64,000 nt of DNA from Phytophthora quininea. Taxonomy: Eukaryota; Oomycota; Peronosporomycetes; Peronosporales; Peronosporaceae. This document shows positions 9,846 to 19,727 of this stretch, piece after piece. Position 1 is the stretch's first letter, and every line of letters starts with the position of its first letter. The notes beneath the pieces were generated by a model. That model made no database searches, was not told where the DNA came from, and saw nothing but the letters and a program-made list of their open reading frames with translations. The stretch covers positions 1 through 64,000 of the forward strand of contig JAAVTG010000755.1 of NCBI GenBank assembly GCA_011947345.1. The letters run 5' to 3'. The position numbers were made by a program, and so were the translations under genes.

Positions 9846-11426
9846 ATGTCGGACTCGGACGAGTTTGAGTACGAATATGACAGCGACGAGCAGTTCGAGA
9901 GCGACCAGGAGGCCGCCGGAGAGGACGACGAGGCCGCGCAGCAACGTAGCGCCGCCCGCAATGCGCAGATCGAGCTGGAGAACACGTTCTACGAGGCCGA
10001 AGACTTCCGCCAGCGAGGGAACTGACCCAGGCGCTTACGTACTTCCAGAAGGTGGTGGCGCTGGAGAAGGAGAATACACCCGTGGAGCAGCGCAAGTGGA
10101 GCTTCCAGGCGCTGGAGCACGTGGTCAAGATCTGCGTCAGTCGCCGCCAATGGGAGCAGATGCTGAGTCAGTACGAGGAGATGCTGCACCACCTCGACTA
10201 GAAATGAGAGCACAGACTCCATTTCTAGCATTCTAGATGTGGTTTCCAATGCTACAGGCCAAGAGGAAGACAAAGACAGCGCCAAGTACACGAGCAAGAT
10301 GTACGAGTTGACATTGGAGAGACTCAAAGGCGTCAACAACGACCGTCTGTGGTTCAGCATGAACGTTAAGCTTGCAAGCTGTATCTGGACCTGCAGGAGT
10401 TTGATCAACTCAGGAAGCTGCTGGACCAGTTGTACATCTACTGCGAGACGCCCGATGGCGTGCAGGATCACTCAAGGCCACATCGCTGCTGGATATCTAC
10501 GCGTTGGAGATCCAGGTAAGAACAAATGCACGTTTTGATGTTTATTAGAGAGTAATTGTTGCTGTTGATTCAGCTGTGCGGAGCGACCAAGAACAGTGCC
10601 AAAATGAGGACGATCTACCCAAAGACGCTGGACCTGGACGCTGCAGTGGCCGACCCGCGAATCATGGGGTACGGCTGTCTTAAAGAAAAGATAGAGGTTA
10701 TGCTTGTTAACTGTTGGATGCTAGGGTTATTCGTGAAGAAGGAGGTAAGATGTATCTGGAGGAGAAGGAGTGGATGTTGGCGTACAACGAGTTCTTCGAG
10801 AGCTTCCGCAACTACCAGGAAGCCGGCAACGCACGTGCTACGCAGTGTCTTAAGTACGTAGTGCTGGCCAACATGCTGGCCAGCTCGGACATTAACCCGT
10901 TCGACTCGCGGGAGGCCAAAGTCTACCAGGACGTGGAGGAGATAGGTGCGATGCTGTTGCTGCGTGGCGCTTACGAAGCCAACGACATTGTGCAGTTCGA
11001 AAAGATCCTGAAGAACCCCAAGTACAAGCTGCTGAGCGACCCAATCATGAAGAAGTATCTGAATCCTCTACTGCACAACATTCGCTGCCAAGTCATGAAG
11101 AAGATTGTGCGTCCGTACCAGTCGATCCGCATCGAGAATCTCTCGAAGAGCATGAACGTGACTGCGAAGGACGTGGAGGAGATTGCCGTAGCGCTGATTC
11201 AGAATCGCGAGCTAGAAGCCAAGATCGACCAGAGCAAGGGGCTGCTGGTGCTGCAGACCCGGCAAAGTACGTATCTGTTGTCCCATTTAACGTTGCTTTA
11301 CTCATTGTGGCCTTCTACGCCAGAACTCGCGACGCTAGCAAGATGTACGACGCTTTGGACCGGTGGACTTCGTCGCTCGGTCGCATCCATACAGCAATCT
11401 CGACGCGGGTGGTGGTGCATCCGTGA
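9846..11426 (+). CDS. CSN2: COP9 signalosome subunit 2 (PCI-domain protein)
   Basis: CSN2 helps the COP9 signalosome dock on cullin-RING ligases for deneddylation. The protein begins with the typical acidic leader (MSDSDEFEYEYDSDEQFES) and then follows the CSN2 order: ENTFYEAEDF, YFQKVVALE, NDRLWFSMN, LEIYALEIQ, then IREEGGKMYLEE, FFESFRNYQEAGN, CLKYVVLANMLASS, INPFDSREAK and the PCI winged helix up to ALDRWTSSLGR. The stop is at 11424-11426. Introns are visible at about 10516-10574, 10668-10720 (ending TGCTAG) and 11268-11330. Frame changes near 10020, 10200 and 10380, and at the last donor, fit one-base losses. It is convergent with the pyridoxal kinase gene, 131 bp away. Confidence 0.88.
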
Positions 11427-11557
11427 GTTGAGTTGGCTTGTCCTTCTCTCTAAGTGTTTGCTGCTATCGGCACGTCCCATTGACTCCAGCAAGTTCACCG
11501 AAGTGAAAGCCGAAATAAAGCTCTATCTATTGCTTTATGAAGAGTATGGCGTCTCTC

Positions 11558-12967
11558 TTAGGCGAGGTGGCATGCAGCATTGTGCTCCTCGATGAATGTT
11601 GTGGCTTGCTCGGGTGTCGCTACTTGGAGCAAACCTTGAGATGCCAACGCGAGCAGAGGAGCAGCGTTCGACACTAAGAGCGTCTCACAGTTGTGCGATT
11701 CAATCCGGTTGTCCGAAGGAAGAGTCTTCGCACGGAACTCCGCCGGCGAGAGTACGTTAAATGTCATGTCCCCCAGCGCCGCCTTCGTCGATTCAACCGA
11801 GTAGTCCGTGACGATCTCGACGTTCTTAACGCCCACAATCTTGACAAACTCGTCAATCAGGCTGCGGTTCTTAAACTTAACGTCTGCTGGAGCGTCGACA
11901 AGCACCTTGCCATTGGTGACGTTCGATTGCCATGCAGCCGTCGCCCGCTCAGACTCCGTTCCTAGTAGTGCATCGAAGTCTACGAGCACGGACAGTACGG
12001 GAACTGCGAGTGGTGTAGCGAAGAAGCGCACGTCCGGATTGGCAATCACGTGGCGGCTCTGAATGAGCTTGAGGTCGCAGTCCTTGCCGCCCAGTTTGAG
12101 CGTGATCTTGAGCACGTCTTGGATCGTACTGATGACGTTCTCCAGCACTCGCTTGAAGTCCTCCGGGTAGCGATACAGCCACGCCAGCAGCAGCGCAGCG
12201 AACAGATCGCCCGTGCCAGTGTAGTAGCTGTCGATTAGCGGGAAGCGCACCTCGTACTGCTCGCAGATCGGCTCCCGTCCTTCACCACCACCCACCACCT
12301 TGCTGCCAATCACCACCAGCTCCTTGGGCGGTTCTTGTCCCTCCTTCGTCGCCTCCACGAAGCTGCTCACCACCACCACTTTAGGCCCCAACGTATGCAG
12401 CTTCTTGCAGGCCTGCATGGCGTCCTGCACCGTTTGCAGTGTCATCTCCGCCAGCAGCTCGCACTCGTACTGGTTGGGCGTCAGTACGTCGCAAATTGGC
12501 AGCACTTTGGACCGGTACAGGTCCACCAGCTCTAGAGGGACGTAGAGTTTGCCCAGGTCTCCCATGACGGGGTCGCATACGTATACAAGACGCTCCGGGT
12601 GACTCTGGGCCGCCCGCAGTCGCTCGTAGACGCGCACAATGGCGTCCAGCAGCGACACCGAGCCGATGTAGCCCGTCAGTAGGTGCGTGTGGGCGTCCGT
12701 TAGCAAACTGTTCATCTCCATGCCGTCCAGAAGCTCGTGCAGCTCGTCCCCCGTGAGTCGCCGGCCCGTGAATTTGGCATACCCCGTGTGGTTGGAGAAC
12801 TGGACGCTATTGATCGGGTCCACGTCCATGCCCAGCAGTTGCAGGGGAAACACGGCGCTCTTGTTGCCCACGTAGCCCTGCACCACGTGCGACTGGATGC
12901 TCAGCACGCGGCCGCCAGAGTCCTCGGCCAGATCTGCCATGGTGGTGGTGGCGGTCTTATTTATCAA
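11558..12967 (-). CDS. PDXK: Pyridoxal kinase with C-terminal extension
   Basis: Residues about 15-310 are a PfkB-like pyridoxal kinase, which phosphorylates pyridoxal, pyridoxine or pyridoxamine to make vitamin B6 coenzyme. Evidence: VLSIQSHVVQGYVGNKSA at the start, FSNHTGY, CDPVMGD for metal/ATP binding, LTPNQYECELL, and the anion-hole and catalytic-base motif YTGTGDLFAALLLAW. The usual family length is about 300 residues; this protein has 469. The extra ~150 residues start after residue 315 (VLSVLVDFDALLGTE) and look like a compact alpha/beta domain. Its DFDALL could be a HAD-type motif I, but the later HAD motifs are not evident. The frame is intact. The start may be residue 1 or the methionine at residue 10 (ATG at 12940). 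Confidence 0.88.
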   Translation of the reverse strand: MINKTATTTMADLAEDSGGRVLSIQSHVVQGYVGNKSAVFPLQLLGMDVDPINSVQFSNHTGYAKFTGRRLTGDELHELLDGMEMNSLLTDAHTHLLTGYIGSVSLLDAIVRVYERLRAAQSHPERLVYVCDPVMGDLGKLYVPLELVDLYRSKVLPICDVLTPNQYECELLAEMTLQTVQDAMQACKKLHTLGPKVVVVSSFVEATKEGQEPPKELVVIGSKVVGGGEGREPICEQYEVRFPLIDSYYTGTGDLFAALLLAWLYRYPEDFKRVLENVISTIQDVLKITLKLGGKDCDLKLIQSRHVIANPDVRFFATPLAVPVLSVLVDFDALLGTESERATAAWQSNVTNGKVLVDAPADVKFKNRSLIDEFVKIVGVKNVEIVTDYSVESTKAALGDMTFNVLSPAEFRAKTLPSDNRIESHNCETLLVSNAAPLLALASQGLLQVATPEQATTFIEEHNAACHLA

Positions 12968-13891
12968 GTGTGCGACGGCTCTCAGTTTAGCTAAACCGTT
13001 ACATTTTATGTATCATTGATTTGCTAGTCGCATCGCATTTCCACTTGCAAGCTCGTCGCCAAAGCTTGACACTCGCCACCTCCTCGACGTTGCGGTTGGA
13101 AAGGCTGCGGGCGACCAAGAAGACGTCGAGTTGAGCCACCGATCAACGTGGTGGCTTAGTGGTGGTGGTGGATCATGACAATACATGTCCACCAAACTGA
13201 TGTCGGCCAAATGGCCTTGGGGCTGGTCGTGGTGGTCAGCATTGAGCTCTCTGCTCGACCGGTCTGGTCGCGTTTGCTGGTGGTGTCTCCATCTGAGAGC
13301 ACGCCACCGCATGTGCTCGCTTCGATAATCAATCGACACGTCAATCCCCTCGCGAACGAAATGCTCTCAGTGGTCGCTGCAGAGGCTGCGGGAATCCGGC
13401 AGCTGGGCCTCCTGTCGCCGCAGATGGCACCGCACGTGCTCGGCTTTTCCGAGCCAACGCTGCTACGGAAATTAGTGCTGCAGCTCCTTTGACGTCACTG
13501 CGATCAACTGTACAGCACCACTCGCCGTCGCTGCATTGAATCGGCAGCAATTTGTCGTGATCTTCGTCCACGATGCCTAGCGCATTACACCCGCGCGACG
13601 CCTTGCACATATCCGGTCTTTTATCCACAACGGGCAGGCCGCGCTTCAAAGTCTCACATGCTGGCGCAGTCCAGCTGGGCCGGACTTTTCTTCTTGGCAG
13701 AGTATGTGTGGCCGACGCTGGAGATTGAGGCGCCATCGGGCCGCACACACCCGGATGCATCTGGTTCTGAGGCAGTGCGGCTTGCGTGACCGGCGTCTTA
13801 CACGGACGGCAAGCAGTCCTCGTCTTTTCCGCCGCTAGCGCTCGCCGCGGCAGCGCCACTTTCCAAACAGGTACTGGGGACGGACTGGAGC
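12968..13891. other. Intergenic, no convincing gene
   Basis: About 920 bases between the start of pyridoxal kinase (minus) and the start of the mucin-like gene (plus), so it should contain both promoters. Open frames on both strands (for example 13341-13859 minus) lack a recognisable domain. One holds several cysteines but no signal peptide, so I do not call it. Confidence 0.35.
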
Positions 13892-14817
13892 ATGGGCTCA
13901 GCTCGGAGACTGCTGCTGGTCGCGGCGTTAGCGTTCGTCGTCTCGATCGATGCGCGCTCGAGCGGCAACTCCATTCTGACGCTGGCCCCGGCTTCGGACG
14001 GTCTCATCACCGGCCGGGGCGACGAAACCACGGCGCCGTCGTCGCCGTCGTCCTCGACGGTGATCGGCAGCGCCGCGTCCGATACCACCAGCTCTGCGAC
14101 GACGGCCCCATCGACAGAGACCACCGCACCAAGCACATCAAACTCTACAGCAACCGGCACCAGTGACAGCCAAAACGCAGCGACGGATCCGCCGTCCAGC
14201 ACGACGGCCACGGTCAGTCCGAGCACGCCGGCGACGCAAGCTCAAACGGCAACCACGTCGGCGTCAAAGTCGACGTCGTCTGCCGACCCTCTCAGCAGCA
14301 GCAGCAACACTCTCCAGTCTGGCGGGTCGGGTTTTAACGTGACCACCGGACTGCCGATCATCTTTGGAGCCCTCGCGTGTGTCGGCGCGATCGTCATTGC
14401 CGTGACGTACAAGAAGAAGCACGAAGCGGACAATACAGAGAACGAGCAGCCCCCAGGTTCCGTCTGCGAATACACCGGCGGCTCTAACATCACGCCGGAC
14501 ACCGAGCGCTGGACCCTGTCCCGGAAGAGATGCCACACTCGCTCCCCAAGACGTCGTCGTTCAACTCGCAGGCGTCTGCAGCGATCGCTGACTTCACAGG
14601 CACCAACTCGTCCGTCAGTTTGTCGTCCCCGTTCGGAAGCTCCCGCTGCAAAGCGCGCGTCAGCTCACCCGTGTCAAACAACGGGTTCTCGTCTAGCGAG
14701 ATTAACATGGAATTTCAGACCTCCCGCCGACACAGCGAAGGAAGCAACGTGGTGCTCACCATTGAGGAGGTTGCGGCAACTGGAGCATCCCATGCTGCCC
14801 CGCAAGTGCAGCTGTAA
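13892..14817 (+). CDS. Mucin-like single-pass membrane protein
   Basis: Type I membrane protein of about 308 residues with no enzymatic domain. The start gives a clean signal peptide (SARRLLLVAALAFVVSIDA). Residues about 40-145 are nearly all Ser, Thr, Pro and Ala, as expected of a heavily O-glycosylated stalk. One transmembrane helix follows (LPIIFGALACVGAIVIAVTY), then KKKHE as a stop-transfer signal. The cytoplasmic tail continues after a one-base frame change near 14520 into a serine-rich segment ending HAAPQVQL. Probably a cell-surface or wall-contact protein; the tail has no motif I recognise. High GC and intact codon use in the N-terminal half support a real gene. Confidence 0.7.
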
Positions 14818-15506
14818 CAGGATGGCCTCGACAGTTTGTTATGTCCTAGAAGGAGAAACTAGTTTTGTCGCCATTAGCAAGTAATGGAAAAGCTTTCTCG
14901 TGATTTTTTGGGGCCGAGTTCACAGCATCAATCTCTTGGAAAGTCCACCTCTACGGTGGAAAGTTTAATCAAGAACGACCTTGTCGTCAGCGCCAGCTTT
15001 GTCGATCCTCATCTCCTCAGCCGTTCGGTCGTTCGCTTTGGAAATGAAAACCCACTGGACGACGTTCGTGTCCAGCAATTTCATCCGACGCCAGTGATCG
15101 GTTGTGGACGACGATGCTTAGCTTCGCGGGTGTGAAGGTGCTTTCCAGCTTGATGAGTGCTTGCTACAGCGTTGTAGTTTCCGTCAAACCGTTTGTGTTT
15201 GTCCCTGTTGGCTGCAGTAGTTGCCCGCTGCTTACGTGGGGTTTGCTTTGCATGGACTTGGCAGTGGTGCAAACGCAATACCAGGCGAAAATGACGTGCA
15301 AGCAGTGTGTGAAGCGATACGTCAAGCGGTGCTAGCGAATGACATGCTACGTGTCCAAGTAGCTGCTACGACGGTCGCTCTGGTGGAGATCCACATTGTC
15401 GCGATGTAACTCGTACGATAAGTGTCGTCGTAACAAGCACAACAACCTGATGTTGATTCCTTCTCGCCTACCTCCCAGCCTTCCTCAATCTACTAACTCT
15501 GTTGAC
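14818..15506. other. Intergenic, no convincing gene
   Basis: About 690 bases between the convergent mucin-like and LAMMER kinase genes. Short frames at 15102-15410 contain hydrophobic stretches but no family motif, and frame changes would be needed to join them. Confidence 0.35.
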
Positions 15507-17243
15507 TCAATGCCCTATTGATCCATCCCTGTGGCCTGCTCGGACAATGTTGCGGATACTAAAGTTGTCGAAGAAGGGTGTCTTCAAAGCCTCCTTGGCC
15601 GACACGCGCTTCTCGGGGTCCAGCACCAGCATCAGCTGCAGCAGCTCTAGCAGTCCGCTCATGGCGTCGTCGGGAGCGATCAACTCGGCCAGCGAGCTCA
15701 TCTTCCGGACGTGGTCGATGCTCTCCTCGCTTGAGGCCCCCGCCGGCCAGTTCAACCGCCCGCGTCGGAAAAACTTGGACGACTGTTTGGAAGCTTCCGC
15801 CACCATGCGCGGCGGCAGTGGGCCGATGCAGCGCTCGATCAGCGCCAAGTGCTCCAAGTTCTCGTGGGTCGCGAACAGCAGCTCGCCTAAATACAGCTCC
15901 GCGATGATGCAGCCGGCTGACCAAATGTCCGACGGGTAGCTCCAGCCGAGGCCAAGGATCACTTCCGGTGATCGGTACTGCCTCGTGTTGATAATGGAGC
16001 TCTTGGACTCGTCCTCGTACGTGGCACCGCCAAAATCGATGAGCTTGACCGCGTTGTTTGCTGGCGGCCGCAGCTGCATCCTGCCGTTGTCTGCGTCCGA
16101 CATGGCGCGCTCGCGCTTCTTCCACTGTCTACCGTTCGACCACTTTTCTCGGCCAGAGCCGTCGGGCGAGCCGTACGAAGACGTCGACGACGGGGATGAC
16201 GAATCGCATGAAAGCCGCTCCTCGTCGTCGTCGACTAGCAAAATGTTTTCCGGCTTGAGGTCCGTGTGGATGAGGCGGATGCTGTGGATGTACTCTAGCG
16301 ACGTGAGCAGCTGCCACGCGTAGGCGCGGATGCAGTGCAGCGGGAAAGGTTTGTACTCGTGGTTCTTGAGGTAGTCGTACAGCGAGCAGCCCAGTCGCTC
16401 GAAGACCATGCAGACGTGGCCCTTGTACTCGAACCACTTGTACATGCGGACACAAAGTCCGTCATTATTGCGGTCCTTGTCGTTCACGTCCTGCAGGATG
16501 GCGGCTTCGATCTTCGCCGATTCAGTGTACTTGTCCACCTTTCGTACTACTTTAATAGCCACCACTTCGTTGCGCTGTTTGTCCAGACACTCGAGCACGC
16601 GGCCGAAGGTGCCCAGACCTGCTTCTCTTAGGATCTTGTAGCGGTTGAGAAGGTAGTCGCCAGGTTTGCCGGCGTAGCTTCCGACCGTGTCGTCGTGGGC
16701 GGCACTGTCTTCGCTGCCGTCTTTCTGGGCTGGCGGTGGTGGCGGCGGCTCCCTGTGGTCGTGGTAGGACTCCCTTCGGCGCGAGTGGCGCTGCTTCTTG
16801 TGGTGGCGGCCGTTGTGTTCAGGTTCGGGGCTACCGCGTCGGCTGTGGGTCCTGGAGCTGCGTGTCTTGCGGCTGCTGTAGCGGTGACGGTGGGACCCCG
16901 TGCGGGAGCGCGTGCCCGAGTGGCGTCGCTTCCTGGAGCCCGAGCGGGACCGAGAGCGAGATCTGGGTCGGCGCGAGCGACTGTCGTGGTGGGACCTGGA
17001 GCGAGGTTTCTCCTGGCGCCGGCGGCGGCGGTCGGTGCTGGGAGGCGCCGGCGGAGGACGAGCATGACGCCGACGCAGCTGGTAGCGCAGGCGCGAGGAC
17101 ACGGGGCTGAAGCTGCGGCTGCGACTGCGGCGGCGCCGATCGTCCCGCCGCCGCTCCATGGTCTCGATGCCAGTGAATCTGGAAAGGGGGTGTCTGTCTA
17201 GCCTCGGGGAATCAAAAGGCTCTTCTTTTCCAATTGTACCCAT
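15507..17243 (-). CDS. LAMMER (CLK-type) dual-specificity protein kinase
   Basis: CLK kinases phosphorylate SR splicing factors in the nucleus. After a short leader, residues about 30-150 form an Arg/Ser-rich domain with many RS dipeptides, followed by a proline run (PPPPPP). The kinase domain has GLGTFGRVLE (glycine loop), VVAIKVVRK (lysine), HTDLKPENILL (catalytic loop; HTD instead of HRD is usual in this family), KLIDFGGAT (DFG) and the LAMMER-box region EHLALIERCIGPLP, close to the classical EHLAMMERILG. An insert of about 45 Ser-rich residues lies between catalytic loop and DFG. I start at MGTIGKEE (17243); the frame stays open further upstream but there it is antisense to MOB4. No frame break within the gene. 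Confidence 0.9.
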   Translation of the reverse strand: MGTIGKEEPFDSPRLDRHPLSRFTGIETMERRRDDRRRRSRSRSFSPVSSRLRYQLRRRHARPPPAPPSTDRRRRRQEKPRSRSHHDSRSRRPRSRSRSRSGSRKRRHSGTRSRTGSHRHRYSSRKTRSSRTHSRRGSPEPEHNGRHHKKQRHSRRRESYHDHREPPPPPPAQKDGSEDSAAHDDTVGSYAGKPGDYLLNRYKILREAGLGTFGRVLECLDKQRNEVVAIKVVRKVDKYTESAKIEAAILQDVNDKDRNNDGLCVRMYKWFEYKGHVCMVFERLGCSLYDYLKNHEYKPFPLHCIRAYAWQLLTSLEYIHSIRLIHTDLKPENILLVDDDEERLSCDSSSPSSTSSYGSPDGSGREKWSNGRQWKKRERAMSDADNGRMQLRPPANNAVKLIDFGGATYEDESKSSIINTRQYRSPEVILGLGWSYPSDIWSAGCIIAELYLGELLFATHENLEHLALIERCIGPLPPRMVAEASKQSSKFFRRGRLNWPAGASSEESIDHVRKMSSLAELIAPDDAMSGLLELLQLMLVLDPEKRVSAKEALKTPFFDNFSIRNIVRAGHRDGSIGH

Positions 17244-17360
17244 ATTGAAAAGATTGTAAGTTGTACTTAGTTTCAGTATAGGAATTGTTATGATATTGAT
17301 ACAATCGCAATCGTGAAAAGAGGACTGTGCCGGTTGTATTGGAAATTCCGCCAGTGCAAG
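17244..17360. promoter_or_regulatory. Shared divergent promoter between LAMMER kinase and MOB4
   Basis: Only 117 bp separate the two proposed start codons. The stretch is AT-rich compared with the coding flanks and must hold the 5' UTRs and promoters of both genes if the starts are right. No specific box is identified. Confidence 0.45.
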
Positions 17361-17987
17361 ATGACGACTGTGGGGAAGAACCTGCCGGGCAGTCGCAACG
17401 AGGAGTTCTTCGGCTGGGAGGCGGCGGGCGCCGCCGCGAGCGACACGGGCGGCGCCTTCGAGGTGGAGCAGCTGATCCAGCGCCAGATCCGCGCGGACCC
17501 GACGGCGCTGGCCCAGATCTACGACGTGCCGGACGACCAGGACACGTACCTGTGGCAGTACGAGCAGCTGCGGCAGGTCATGAAGGAGCTGAACGTGCTG
17601 GTGGCGCGGTTGGACGGCGCATGCACACGTGAGAGCTGCCCCGTGATGAAGGCCACGGATGACTGGGTGTTCCTGTGCGCGGCCCACAAGGCGCCCAAGG
17701 AGTGCTGCGCCTTCGAGTACATTGTGCACACGATGGACAACGTCAACACGCTGCTCACCAGCAGCCGCGTGTTCCCGTCGCGCGTGAGCATCAGCTCCAA
17801 CGCCACGCAGTACTTCCAGTCGGTCTCGAGACGACTGTACCGCATCTTCTCGCACACGTACTTCCACCACCCGGAGGTGTTCAAGGAGTTCGAGGACACG
17901 TCGTATTTATGCCATCGGTTCGTCTACTTCGCGCTGCACTTCTGCCTCATCCCCAAGAGTCTGTTGATCATCCCCGACATTGGCTAA
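17361..17987 (+). CDS. MOB4: MOB4/phocein-like MOB family protein
   Basis: MOB4 is a STRIPAK-complex component that links kinases and PP2A in vesicle and cell-polarity control. The 208-residue protein is intact. It matches phocein over other MOBs: NLPGSRNEEFFGWE near the start, then QLIQRQIRADP, WQYEQLRQVMKELN, WVFLCAAHKAPKECCAFEY, VFPSRVSISS, RRLYRIFSHTYFHHPEVF and LCHRFV. The zinc-binding Cys/His pattern (C in RESC and HTYFHH) is present. The upstream ATG at 17313 is in frame but adds a stretch without family similarity. It is divergent from the LAMMER kinase with a very short shared upstream region. Confidence 0.88.
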   Translation: MTTVGKNLPGSRNEEFFGWEAAGAAASDTGGAFEVEQLIQRQIRADPTALAQIYDVPDDQDTYLWQYEQLRQVMKELNVLVARLDGACTRESCPVMKATDDWVFLCAAHKAPKECCAFEYIVHTMDNVNTLLTSSRVFPSRVSISSNATQYFQSVSRRLYRIFSHTYFHHPEVFKEFEDTSYLCHRFVYFALHFCLIPKSLLIIPDIG

Positions 17988-18086
17988 GGGGCTTTGCTTT
18001 CCTGCTTTTCAAACCAGAGCGGTAGTAGCTCTTGGACCACGAAACAACGGCCCATTCGTAAAATGTCTTTACGTCTGCAGTTCTGT

Positions 18087-18847
18087 TCACGACCGTCGTA
18101 AGTTGTTCAGCCTTGCTTCGAGGTCGCTGATGGCCGAGTCCGTGTCGCCGCCGCCAGCTGCAACGGGGCGGCAGGCGGCAATGCCGTCGCGGGGGCAGCT
18201 TGAGCGGCCGCCGCGACAGGAGCAGCCTGGGCGACGGGCGCCTCCGGCACGGCGCCAGTCATGTCGATGCCGATCTCGTCCAGCACCTGTCCGACGATCT
18301 TGTCCTCCTCCTCCTCGTCCATGTCGGCCTCCATGACATCGTCGATGGTGTCGCCGATCATCTCCTGGGTCATCTCCATCTTCTCGCTCTCCTTGGTGTA
18401 CTCCATCATGATCTGGTTGAGTCTGGGCAGGTTCATGGTGGACGCCATGGACTTCATGGCGGTGGTGGTGCCTTGTAGTGCAGAGGTCATGGCTTCCGCC
18501 GACTTGGCCGTCTGTCAACAATACGAAAAGAATAAATATCATAAAAATACGAGCAGTACGGTCTTCTTGCAGACCTCCAGCCGCAGCGAGACGGCCTGCA
18601 GCTGCGAGCGCATGGTGTAGAACTTGGTGATGTGCTGGCGCGTGCGCACCAGGTCCTTGGCCATGATCTTGATGCTGGCGATCTGGCCCTCCTTGGCCAT
18701 CTTCTTGATCTCGATGATGAGCTTCTTCTCCTGCATCTGCAGGTTGGTGCGCTCGCGGTCCAGCTGCCGCACGGCGCGGTTGATCTCGCGCTTGTTCTCG
18801 CGCAGCTGCTCCTTCAGCGTCTTCTTGCTGCCCAGCGCGTTGCCCAT
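18087..18847 (-). CDS. VPS2: ESCRT-III subunit CHMP2/VPS2
   Basis: ESCRT-III subunit acting in endosomal sorting, membrane scission and cytokinesis, disassembled by VPS4. Exon 1 reads GSKKTLKEQLRENKREINRA, then LDRERTNLQMQEKK and IMAKDLVRTRQHITKFY, the CHMP2 helix 1-2 hairpin. An intron of roughly 50-60 bases lies between LRLEVCKK and TAKSAEAM (about 18570-18515). Exon 2 gives MMEYTKESEKMEMTQEM and an acidic stretch. The C-terminal frame changes near 18175; the correct frame ends DSAISDLEARLNNLRRS, a MIM1 motif for VPS4 MIT domains, while the uncorrected frame loses it. The start MGNALG (18847) is preferred over an upstream in-frame ATG. Confidence 0.88.
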
Positions 18848-19727
18848 GGCGGTCGGGTTCTCTACTGCGCGCTCGGGTGTTGCTCCTTGCTCAACGTTGC
18901 TCGGCGTGCAGCTCCTGATGTAGGACACTGCGGAAAATCCGATGGGGAAAACAAGTTTACGCACTACAGTAGTCCCTCAGCCGAAAAACCTTTTTAGTCG
19001 ATACAAATCTCAACTGTAAATAAATTCAGCTTTTAGCGCCTTATATTTTGAATAACCTGTGAATAAACAATAAACCTGTAGAAAGTATGCAAAACAGAAG
19101 ATTTATTAACGTTGACCACTTGAAATTTGTATTGGCTCGCTACCTACGTTTGTTGTGCGCCACATACTGCTGAATGAATCCCAAAGGGCTGCCGTACAAC
19201 GAAACCGTTGCACCAGACGTACCAACTGATTTTGGTACTACTCCTCTTTCGTTGCGATCGTCATTCATTTCAGGCTTTGCAATGGCCCCCACTGTGCAAT
19301 GCAAGCGGAAGATATCGTTCACGCCTCGCCAGAAGCTCGAGATACTTCTTGCTGTAGGAGGTCCGCCAGATGTCGCCAGAGTACTTTTGGAATTTTTTCA
19401 GACTTGCGGCCTGCCACCTACACGTCGAGCTTATCGCAAGAGGCTACAGCAACTGCTACAGGAAACTACTTGAAGATAGTGAAATAGTGGACGTCGATTT
19501 AATATCGCTGCTTCACTGTCAGTGTGTGCTAGATAGAGATGTAGGAGAGGTTGAGTCTGACGATGATATGCCTAGGAGCATCTCCGCCAGTTGTGAGAAA
19601 GCCTGAAAGCAAAATACACAGAAATCGGGGTCTGCAACAACACAACACCGCCATAGCCAGTGCTGAGCTCCACCAGTGGTCTCCGAGCGATGTGAATAAA
19701 CGCAAATAAACCCCGCTTCCCCAGAAC
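18848..19727. other. AT-rich intergenic DNA at the edge of the repeat belt
   Basis: Mostly AT-rich sequence. A frame at 19174-19473 (plus) contains KRKISFTPRQKLEIL, reminiscent of a transposase helix-turn-helix, but too short to name. It lies just upstream of the Harbinger relic and may be part of the same or another dead element. Confidence 0.3.

Noticed and set aside
13341..13859. Minus-strand frame with several cysteines, considered as a secreted effector
   Set aside because: No signal peptide, no known cysteine pattern, and it lies in the promoter region of two divergent genes.
17244..17870. Extension of the LAMMER kinase frame upstream to 17870
   Set aside because: This part is antisense to the intact MOB4 coding sequence and has no kinase-family similarity; high GC keeps the frame open.
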